Source: Clostridiales bacterium DTU053 (GTDB taxonomy: Bacteria; Bacillota; Clostridia; Oscillospirales; Acutalibacteraceae). Taken from it: a stretch of 63,525 bases of DNA. Made by a program: the position numbers and the translations under genes. How positions within the stretch are numbered: the stretch's first letter is position 1; every line of letters starts with the position of its first letter. Location: positions 154,878 through 218,402 of the forward strand of contig LFSO01000019.1 in the NCBI GenBank assembly GCA_001512765.1, written 5' to 3'. Below, in pieces: positions 1-6,180 of the stretch. The notes under the pieces were generated by a model, which saw only the letters and a list, made by a program, of their open reading frames with translations, did not search any database and was not told the origin of the DNA.

Positions 1-11
1 CCCAGGGATTA

Positions 12-449
12 TTAATGCTGTTCTGCCCGCATTGCTTCTTCCTTGGTTCTGTGAACAGTTCCGCGGGGGTGCTCAGGCGGGGCGTAGATTGAATAGAGCT
101 TGAGCGGAGTTTTGCCGATATTGATAATGTTGTGCCATGTTCCGGCGGGAAGGATAACCGCATAGTTGCTGTCAATCTTTCTCTGATAGTTCAGATTGTC
201 CTTGCAGTTGCCCATCTTGACAAGGGCATAGCCGCTTTCGATTCTGATAAACTGGTCGACATTCGGGTGCATCTCGAGGCCTATGTCTCCTCCGACCCTA
301 ATACTCATAAGTGTTACCTGAAGATGTTTTCCCGTCCACAGGGCAGTTCTGTAATTTTGATTCATCTTTGCGAATCTGTCTATATTAACTACCAGCGGCT
401 CGGGACCGTAGTCTCTGATGTTTTGTCCTGAAAAATTGCCGTAATGCAC
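12..449 (-). CDS. Small cupin-domain protein
   Basis: A 145-residue single-domain cupin (beta-barrel), probably cytoplasmic; substrate unknown. The first cupin motif is degenerate: where HxH is usual it reads HPNVDQ (H61), followed by E71 and G73. The second motif is clear: PAGTWHNIIN with P101, G103, H106 and N110. The second metal-ligand His of motif 1 is replaced, so metal binding may differ from typical cupins. The start is GTG at 449 preceded by AAAGGGATG, and that ribosome site lies in one arm of a 12-bp inverted repeat. It follows the flavodoxin-fold gene on the same strand. Related proteins are often annotated as mannose-6-phosphate isomerase-like cupins, but nothing here proves such an activity. 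Confidence 0.8.
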   Translation of the reverse strand: MHYGNFSGQNIRDYGPEPLVVNIDRFAKMNQNYRTALWTGKHLQVTLMSIRVGGDIGLEMHPNVDQFIRIESGYALVKMGNCKDNLNYQRKIDSNYAVILPAGTWHNIINIGKTPLKLYSIYAPPEHPRGTVHRTKEEAMRAEQH

Positions 450-458
450 TTAGTTCAT

Positions 459-498
459 CCCTTTCATATATATTGTTCTATACCATTATATGAAAGGG
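459..498 (-). promoter_or_regulatory. 12-bp inverted repeat covering the cupin ribosome site
   Basis: CCCTTTCATATA (459-470) and TATATGAAAGGG (487-498) are perfect inverted copies around a 16-base loop. On the minus transcript the second arm ends in AAAGGG, the ribosome site of the cupin gene. The element begins six bases after the stop of the upstream gene. No T-run follows, so it is not an obvious terminator. Confidence 0.6.
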
Positions 499-503
499 AA
501 AAT

Positions 504-1886
504 TTATTGTGAAAAAGATAGGATTGCCTTATTGAGAAGATAAGTTTGATTTTGTTTTTCAAGAAGTTTTTTATAAGGCATCAGCATTCCTTCGTTTAGC
601 ATATTGCCCATTTTGGCTTTGACTTTGGGCGCCGCTAAAAGCATGCCGACGGCGTACATTTTGAGAATAGTGCCCTTCTTTTTCTGGGGAAAGTCGTACA
701 TTCCGTGCTTTTTGTAGAACTTATGGTCGGCTCTCATCATGCCCTGCATAAGCCAGATAAGGTCGCGGAAGATTTTAAGACCACCAACGCCGTAGAAATT
801 TCCGGGCGGGGCGTATTTGTGCTGCAAAGCGTACTCCAGAGTGTTTGCCAGCTTATCAATTTCAGAGTCGGGGTCTGACTCATCCGATGCGACGCCCGCA
901 AGGAAGTTGCCGCCGACCTGGGCTCTGGCCTCGATTATGGTTTTAAGGTTCTGCTCTGCTTCCAACGCGCCGCTGACAAGGTAGCCCATGGGCATACCCT
1001 TTGTGACGGTTCGGTGACCGTTGCAAAACTGCCTGTCGTCATACATCTTGAAACAAGAGCCCATTAAGTGGTCTTTTATAGTAAATGCAATCACAATTGC
1101 CTCTGCCGACTGAATCTCGTTTCTTAAAAAGTCGTCAAAGCCGTCCTTGTAGACGCACTTGCCCGACACCGCGCAGTTAAAGCAGCCAAGGCAGCCGCCT
1201 TTGAAGGGGTACTCTCTGATATTAACTACCCTTGTTTTCCTGGGCAATACTGCTCTGAAGCGGGCAATCATATTTTTGAGCTGAGTGTCGTTCTCCTCAC
1301 AGTCGGTTACAATAACCACATCGCCCGTTTTGGGCTCTGAAGGGTCATCGGGTACAGTGCCAGGGGCGGGCGTGTAGCTGCAAGACACTGAGGGCGATTT
1401 TACATAATAATCGTTTTCAGCGCACCAAAGGACATATTCAAAGAACTCCCTTGCGTCTTTTTGCCCGTTAACGCTTAGCAGGTCGTCCATATCGGCAGAC
1501 AGACCCGCTATGTACTTTAGCTTTAAATCATGACAGTTTTCCTCTATATAGCTGTGGGCGGTCACATCATAAAAACGCTTTGAGGTGGTAATCTGGGCGG
1601 CGTATTTGCCCTCAAGGGAAACCCCCGACTGTTTTAAAAGCTCTATAAAGCGTTGGAGCTGCGCGGGCGCGATAAAGGTATATACAGGGTAGGAAAACAA
1701 CAGAAGGTCCGCCTTGTTAATCAAATCAATAACGGGACTCATATCTCTTTCGAGCGCCTTAATTTTGTGCCCCACATGATATGTTTCAAAGTTTTGCTCG
1801 GGGAAAAATAGTTTCAGGTAGTTCACCGTCTGCAGGGTTATACTGTGCTCGTCCTTGGGGCTGCCGTTCAAGACAAAAATATTCAA
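504..1886 (-). CDS. Double flavodoxin-fold NAD(P)H-dependent oxidoreductase
   Basis: Two tandem flavodoxin/FMN-reductase-like domains. The N-terminal one opens with NIFVLNGSPK, the FMN phosphate loop. The second, starting near residue 190, carries a GCLGCFNC...GKC cysteine motif seen in iron-sulfur flavoprotein relatives. A C-terminal helical stretch is rich in Lys and Met. The likely role is FMN-dependent reduction in the cytoplasm; the electron partner is unknown. The start is uncertain. An ATG at 1922 has no visible ribosome site, whereas TTG at 1886 sits nine bases after AAGGAT and places NGSPK at the N-terminus, as is normal for the family, so TTG is preferred. It lies divergent from the gene at 2029. 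Confidence 0.75.
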   Translation of the reverse strand: MNIFVLNGSPKDEHSITLQTVNYLKLFFPEQNFETYHVGHKIKALERDMSPVIDLINKADLLLFSYPVYTFIAPAQLQRFIELLKQSGVSLEGKYAAQITTSKRFYDVTAHSYIEENCHDLKLKYIAGLSADMDDLLSVNGQKDAREFFEYVLWCAENDYYVKSPSVSCSYTPAPGTVPDDPSEPKTGDVVIVTDCEENDTQLKNMIARFRAVLPRKTRVVNIREYPFKGGCLGCFNCAVSGKCVYKDGFDDFLRNEIQSAEAIVIAFTIKDHLMGSCFKMYDDRQFCNGHRTVTKGMPMGYLVSGALEAEQNLKTIIEARAQVGGNFLAGVASDESDPDSEIDKLANTLEYALQHKYAPPGNFYGVGGLKIFRDLIWLMQGMMRADHKFYKKHGMYDFPQKKKGTILKMYAVGMLLAAPKVKAKMGNMLNEGMLMPYKKLLEKQNQTYLLNKAILSFSQ

Positions 1887-1951
1887 AGCTCTTGCATCCT
1901 TAATAGTGAAAATCACCGTCATACTGTAAAGATTAAATTTTGCAGCTATAT

Positions 1952-1963
1952 TGTAAATTTACA
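1952..1963. promoter_or_regulatory. Palindrome between divergent genes
   Basis: TGTAAATTTACA is a 12-bp perfect palindrome between the oxidoreductase start and the promoter of the gene at 2029. It may be an operator, but AT-rich palindromes of this length can arise by chance. Confidence 0.3.
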
Positions 1964-1971
1964 CTGAGCAA

Positions 1972-2000
1972 TTGATTTGAACTTTGGGCTGTGTTAGCAT
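1972..2000 (+). promoter_or_regulatory. Putative sigma-A promoter
   Basis: TTGATT (1972-1977), a 17-base spacer and TAGCAT (1995-2000) precede the gene at 2029. The -10 matches consensus at four of six positions. Confidence 0.4.
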
Positions 2001-2028
2001 AGCAGAAAGAATACAAGGATGGTGCCAT

Positions 2029-3660
2029 ATGAGCGATTTTGTGTTTTTTCACGGCTATGACTCTAAACTCTGGGACTGCTTTGTAAAAAGGGGCATAATT
2101 AACTCAAATGCGGGCATTCGCTTTTGTCAGAATTTAATGCTGCCCGAGGAGAAAAAGTTTAACCGCCTTATGAAGGAGGACAAAAAACTGAAGTCTCTTG
2201 TGCACGATGAGAGGCTTCCTGTATACATAGACCGCCTTCAAGGCGGCGCATATATAGACACCTGTCGGTATGATATGGAATTAATAGAGGCTTTAGAGGA
2301 CAGATTTTACGGCTTTCAAATGCACGAATGGATGTCTAACCTTCGCACAGATTACAATAAGTTGAGCAGGGTCAAGGACGAGGAATGGAATAAGGAAACG
2401 ATTGAAAAGGAGATATTCAGGCAGTTTCCCTTTAAGCATCTTTTCCTTGAGGCGGCAACGGCTGAAGAATTCGCGATTGAGCTTAAAAGACCAAAGACTT
2501 TTGAGGAATTATTAATAAATGCCGAAAAGCTGTACCGCAAGCGTCTTAACGAAACGGGCGGAAGGCTTATCCCCTGCGACAGTGCTATGATGGCGGCGAA
2601 CCTTGAATTTAAGCTGGGCGCAAAGAGAGTAATGCCCGAAATAGGCGCTCAGACGCCTTTGGCCAACATACAGCTTTCCTATGCAAGGGGCATGGCAAAG
2701 GCGTATAAGGGCAGTTTCGGAGCATATTATGAGCCGTGGGGCGGCAAGCCTTTCTCTGTCTGCACCTATTTTAAAGACGGAATCAATGAGTGGAATATAA
2801 AGTCTGAGGGGGACTTCCCCTTTAAAGCACTTGGCGGCGAAGGCGGCAGTTCCCGTTCCCTTCAAAGGCGTATATACATTTATTCATATCTTGCGGGCGC
2901 TTCCTTTTTAAGTGAGGAATGGGGACTGCATAATACATTTATTGACGATGAGAATTTTGAGCTAAGCCCTTACGGACTTGTTAAAAAGGAGTTTTTGAGC
3001 TTTATAAGCAAATACGATCAAGGCAAGTTTTACGCGCCGATTGCAATAGTTCTTCCAAAAGATATGATGGCGCTTGCAAATGTTTACAATTCTTCGTTTA
3101 ATCAAAGTCTTGAAATGCCCTATGAGAATAAGGGGACTCAAGAGCGGGACAAAAAGATTGCCGAGAAAATAAGAGAGCTTATGGGCCAGTCTGCCTCGGG
3201 ATTCGGAAATGAATATAGAACGCTGCCGAACAGCGATATCCCCGACGCTTTTGATATTATTCACGAAGACTGCGAATCCGTTTTAGGAGAATATGAGTAC
3301 CTTGTTGATCTGAGCTTTAATCCTGCTTTTAAGAAAAAGCACGGAAATATAATGAGCCCGAAGGAAGCGGTGGAGAAAATATCTGAGCTTATGCCCTGCA
3401 GGGTATCCGGAGGTCTGCACTGGTTTGTGAACAGGCTCAAGAACGGCTGGTATCTGACAGTATTTAATAATGACGGCATTGAAAAAAGTGTGGAATACGG
3501 CGAGAAGGCTAACCCCGAGGCTGAGCGCACGGCTAAGGTGGAACTAAAAAGCGGGCTGAATCTCCTGCCGCTTGAAGGCTCAAAAGAGATTAAACGCATT
3601 GACGGCAAGTTCTTTGTAACTTTAAAAGGCGGGGATATATTCTTCGCAAAACTTGTTTAA
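2029..3660 (+). CDS. Glycosidase-like protein of unknown family
   Basis: A 543-residue protein without signal peptide or membrane segment. I do not recognise the family with certainty. The middle has the feel of a TIM-barrel glycosidase: GSFGAYYEPWGGKPF, then EEWGLHNTF and LSPYGLVKKEFLSFISKY, a pattern like GH42-type or related clan-A enzymes where an acidic residue follows a beta strand. The C-terminal part (about 440-543) looks like a beta-sandwich. Catalytic residues cannot be assigned safely. The start is ATG at 2029 after AAGGATGG; an upstream in-frame extension to 1984 has no ribosome site. It stands alone, divergent from the oxidoreductase and upstream of the tRNA genes, at the edge of the carbohydrate region. 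A cytoplasmic role on imported oligosaccharides is an inference. Confidence 0.6.
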   Translation: MSDFVFFHGYDSKLWDCFVKRGIINSNAGIRFCQNLMLPEEKKFNRLMKEDKKLKSLVHDERLPVYIDRLQGGAYIDTCRYDMELIEALEDRFYGFQMHEWMSNLRTDYNKLSRVKDEEWNKETIEKEIFRQFPFKHLFLEAATAEEFAIELKRPKTFEELLINAEKLYRKRLNETGGRLIPCDSAMMAANLEFKLGAKRVMPEIGAQTPLANIQLSYARGMAKAYKGSFGAYYEPWGGKPFSVCTYFKDGINEWNIKSEGDFPFKALGGEGGSSRSLQRRIYIYSYLAGASFLSEEWGLHNTFIDDENFELSPYGLVKKEFLSFISKYDQGKFYAPIAIVLPKDMMALANVYNSSFNQSLEMPYENKGTQERDKKIAEKIRELMGQSASGFGNEYRTLPNSDIPDAFDIIHEDCESVLGEYEYLVDLSFNPAFKKKHGNIMSPKEAVEKISELMPCRVSGGLHWFVNRLKNGWYLTVFNNDGIEKSVEYGEKANPEAERTAKVELKSGLNLLPLEGSKEIKRIDGKFFVTLKGGDIFFAKLV

Positions 3661-3796
3661 ATATAATTTGTGTGTAAATACCATCAAACATTGAGCAAAG
3701 TTAGCGAAAACAACGAATTGCTCAGGTCTTGCGCTTTAATAACGCAGCCGCTGCTTTCAGCTCCTTAATGCTTCGCCACAAGAAAGCAAGAATAAA

Positions 3797-3826
3797 ATAC
3801 CCTCCCAAACGGAGGGCATTAATTTT
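3797..3826. terminator. Intrinsic terminator after the glycosidase-like gene
   Basis: The hairpin CCCTCC-CAAAC-GGAGGG is followed by ATTAATTTTT on the plus strand and by TATTTTATT on the minus strand. Confidence 0.6.
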
Positions 3827-3858
3827 TAGTGAGAAGAAGGTCACGACTTAAATATAGC

Positions 3859-3903
3859 AAAAAGCCTTGAAGTCCTTACATATAAAGGAAATCAAGGCTT
3901 TTA
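3859..3903 (-). terminator. Terminator of the tRNA unit
   Basis: AAAAGCCTTGA and TCAAGGCTTTT form the outer stem of a hairpin whose inner part also pairs (TTCCTT/AAGGA). It follows the 3' end of the tRNA-Trp gene and is T-rich on exit from the minus strand. Confidence 0.7.
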
Positions 3904-3905
3904 TC

Positions 3906-3981
3906 TGGCAGGGGCAGAAGGATTCGAACCCTCGGCACGCGGTTTTGGAGACCGCTGCTCTACCAGCTGAGCTATACCCCT
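3906..3981 (-). tRNA. tRNA-Trp (CCA anticodon)
   Basis: A 76-base cloverleaf with encoded 3' CCA. The acceptor stem pairs AGGGGTA with TGCCCCT. The anticodon stem GCGGT/ACCGC encloses CTCCAAA, giving anticodon CCA. The D-arm AGCTCAGCTGGTAGAGC and the T-arm GGTTCGAATCC are canonical. It is co-transcribed behind the CAU tRNA. Confidence 0.95.
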
Positions 3982-4046
3982 ATCTGCCTTCGCTGCTGCA
4001 AAGGCTAATAATTTCCGAACCCTTCGAATGAAAAGTTCGGCAATTC

Positions 4047-4123
4047 TGGTGGGCCATCAGGGACTCGAACCCCGGACCAACCGGTTATGAGCCGGTTGCT
4101 CTAACCAACTGAGCTAATGGCCC
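4047..4123 (-). tRNA. tRNA with CAU anticodon, probably tRNA-Ile2
   Basis: A 77-base cloverleaf with encoded CCA. The acceptor stem pairs GGGCCAT with ATGGCCC and the anticodon loop is CTCATAA. The stem/loop GGCTCATAACC and pairs C4-G69 and C5-G68 are those of tRNA-Ile2, in which TilS changes C34 to lysidine so that it reads AUA. Firmicutes elongator tRNA-Met more often has TTCATAC in the loop. Elongator Met cannot be excluded. Confidence 0.85.
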
Positions 4124-4143
4124 TTGCGTTAGCTTGCTAAAGT

Positions 4144-4172
4144 ATTATATATACAGAAACTAAAATTGTCAA
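4144..4172 (-). promoter_or_regulatory. Consensus sigma-A promoter of the tRNA unit
   Basis: On the minus strand TTGACA (4172-4167), a 17-base spacer and TATAAT (4149-4144) give a perfect consensus 20 bases upstream of the first tRNA. Confidence 0.9.
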
Positions 4173-4217
4173 TATCAATTCTTAATTTCTTTTATCTTCT
4201 TTTATTGGCAGTTTTTA

Positions 4218-4246
4218 AGAGAAAGGGCAGTAGTCTTAGCTACTGC
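4218..4246 (-). terminator. Possible terminator after the deacetylase gene
   Basis: GCAGTAG/CTACTGC with a six-base loop is followed on the minus strand by CCTTTCTCTT. It lies just after the last gene of the amino-sugar operon. The T-run is imperfect. Confidence 0.5.
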
Positions 4247-4257
4247 ACCTAATATCT

Positions 4258-5163
4258 CTATTCTTTTGAAGCCTGCTCTTTTCTCATCCTTACCACATCT
4301 CTGTAGTTTATGTACTTTACGCCGTGGCTTTCGAGGTGCTGGCGTGTTTTGGGATCTGAGAAAAGTCTGTGCTCCCAAACTCTGCAGTGCCAAAGACTTG
4401 TGATGCCTTTAAGCTCGTCGCACTCCAAAGACGGATGGATAAAGGTTTCGGTAATTTCGCCTTCTGGGATGTTGGCAAGCCTTGTTAGCATGTACTCTCT
4501 GTAGGTTTCGTAGTCGGCTTTGCCGTCCTCCGTCCACTCGGGGAACAGAATATTGTCAATGAGGGGGACGCCCTTCTCATCGGCAATTGAGACATAGCCG
4601 GCTACAAGCATGTTAAGAAGGTCTAAGGGAAGGTCTTGCGGGAAGGTGGAGGGAATGAACTCGCGGCGCAGACTTCTGAAAAGACGGAAGGCATAACCTA
4701 ATTCTCCGCAGATTTCAAGAGTTCTGGGCATGACCTCCATATTGCCGTTAAAGCCGTAGAGGGAACCCATGTGATTGTCCAGGTGGGAAGGATTAAGTCC
4801 AAGCCTTTTGGCAAGGGCGACCTGAGCTCTGATTTCGGTTTCAACCTCGTCGATGTCGCAGTTTTCCTCAAACTCGTCGCACTCGGGGTACATATAGCCG
4901 TATTCGTCCCTGAGCGAGTCGGTGCCGCTTTGGGCTACGGGGCCCCATCTGTAGTACTTCCATTCGCTTGTCAAGGTAAGGTGCACGCCCACGGCGTACT
5001 CGGGGTGGCTTGCCGCCCACTTGACAGCTTCGGGAGCCCACGGGCAGGGCATCATGATTGTGGCGGACGAGATTCCGCCCTTTTCAAAAAGGTCGAATGT
5101 AGCAAGGTTTGCGGCTCTGCACATGCCGAAGTCATCGGCATTGATAATCAGATATTTCTCCAC
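4258..5163 (-). CDS. ChbG/YdjC-family sugar deacetylase
   Basis: A 301-residue member of the YdjC/ChbG metal-dependent carbohydrate deacetylase family. The signature NADDFG (residues 8-13) supplies the catalytic/metal Asp residues; GVHLTLT supplies H61, and SHLDNHMG supplies H127 and H131. In E. coli ChbG removes an acetyl group from chitobiose or chitotriose phosphate so that the GH4 enzyme ChbF can act; GH4 also occurs in this operon, which supports the same pairing. No signal peptide is seen, so it is cytoplasmic. It is the last gene of the minus operon, 16 bases after the aldolase gene. The exact substrate is unknown. Confidence 0.85.
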   Translation of the reverse strand: MEKYLIINADDFGMCRAANLATFDLFEKGGISSATIMMPCPWAPEAVKWAASHPEYAVGVHLTLTSEWKYYRWGPVAQSGTDSLRDEYGYMYPECDEFEENCDIDEVETEIRAQVALAKRLGLNPSHLDNHMGSLYGFNGNMEVMPRTLEICGELGYAFRLFRSLRREFIPSTFPQDLPLDLLNMLVAGYVSIADEKGVPLIDNILFPEWTEDGKADYETYREYMLTRLANIPEGEITETFIHPSLECDELKGITSLWHCRVWEHRLFSDPKTRQHLESHGVKYINYRDVVRMRKEQASKE

Positions 5164-5179
5164 TTTTACCCCTTCTCTC

Positions 5180-6082
5180 TTATTTCATTAAATTATTTCT
5201 AACGGCGTAGTCGTGGTAGACTCTGAGAGCTTTGAGCTTATGGTCCTTTAATACATGGTCGCCTCTGGTGTACCAGTTCATCGGGATTCCCTGAAGATTT
5301 ACAAGATATTTCGCGGTTGCGGGGAATGCTCCGCCGAGGGCGTTGTCAAGGTTTACGATTTCCTCGTGCATTCTTCTTGCTTCTTCCATGTCTCCCGCAG
5401 CAAAGCTGTCCCACATTCTGATAAAGAGGTTTGTGCCGCAGGTGGTGGGAGTTGCGGCGACGCCTCTTGCGCCTGCCTCGTATGCCTCCAGAAGGTAAGG
5501 AATATTAGCCTGAAGAACGCAGGAGTCGCCCTGTACGGCTATTTTCTCTTTGATGCCCTGCATTGTGCAGGTGGTGTCCTTAATGGCGTGGAAATTGCCG
5601 TTTTCCACAAGACGCTTATAGGCGCTGCCTGAGATGAGATGGTTTGAGAAACCGGGGAACTCGTAAAGGATTACGGGCACGGTGGCGTGGCTTTGAAGCT
5701 CCAGAAGATATGTAACAAGCCTTTCCTCGTCATTGCCGTAGCCTTTGGTTACAAATACAAGACCGTCAACGCCCGCAGCTTCGATTCTCTTTATTTCTTC
5801 AAGCTGACCATGCCATGAAGGCTCAAGGTTGGCGGTAGCGAAAACCTTTACCTTTTTGCGGTGCTTTACAGTAAGAGCGGCTAATTTCTCCCTTTCCTCA
5901 AGGGTTAGATTCTTCATTTCGGAGCTGCCGCATACCGCAAAGAGATAATGGGCGCCCTGCTCCTCCTGCCAGCGGACATATTCGGGATAGATGTCGTAGT
6001 CTATGCTTCTGTCCTCTTTAAAAGGCGTGAGCATCAGGGAGTAAACTCCGCCGAAATTTTTGGCATAATCAGAAAAACTCAT
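5180..6082 (-). CDS. DapA/NanA-family class I aldolase
   Basis: A 300-residue (beta/alpha)8 enzyme of the dihydrodipicolinate synthase / N-acetylneuraminate lyase family. The Schiff-base lysine is K168 in HAIKDTT, and the catalytic tyrosine is Y140 in LYEFPG. The usual carboxylate-binding GTTGE/GSTGE motif is replaced by GSSEM (52-56), so the substrate may not be a classical pyruvate adduct of sialic acid or lysine synthesis. The ATG start has AAAGGGG upstream. It sits between the propeller-glycosidase and ChbG-like genes; a role in cleaving a keto-sugar acid from the same glycan is an inference. Sialate lyase is possible, but no nanE or nanK neighbour is present. Confidence 0.85.
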   Translation of the reverse strand: MSFSDYAKNFGGVYSLMLTPFKEDRSIDYDIYPEYVRWQEEQGAHYLFAVCGSSEMKNLTLEEREKLAALTVKHRKKVKVFATANLEPSWHGQLEEIKRIEAAGVDGLVFVTKGYGNDEERLVTYLLELQSHATVPVILYEFPGFSNHLISGSAYKRLVENGNFHAIKDTTCTMQGIKEKIAVQGDSCVLQANIPYLLEAYEAGARGVAATPTTCGTNLFIRMWDSFAAGDMEEARRMHEEIVNLDNALGGAFPATAKYLVNLQGIPMNWYTRGDHVLKDHKLKALRVYHDYAVRNNLMK

Positions 6083-6144
6083 TTAAAAGACCCCTTTAAT
6101 TATATTGTTAAACTTAAATTATTATCAGCTAAACAAAAGCATTT

Positions 6145-6174
6145 CCAACGCACACTCATATGAGCGCGCGTTGG
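6145..6174 (-). repeat. Intercistronic hairpin, fully paired only in the mRNA
   Basis: CCAACGC...GCGTTGG with centre CTCATATGAG. On the plus strand two positions are A/C mismatches; on the minus transcript they become G-U pairs, so the whole 30-base element folds. It lies between the stop of the propeller gene and the aldolase gene. No strong T-run follows. Confidence 0.65.
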
Positions 6175-6180
6175 ATTTTA

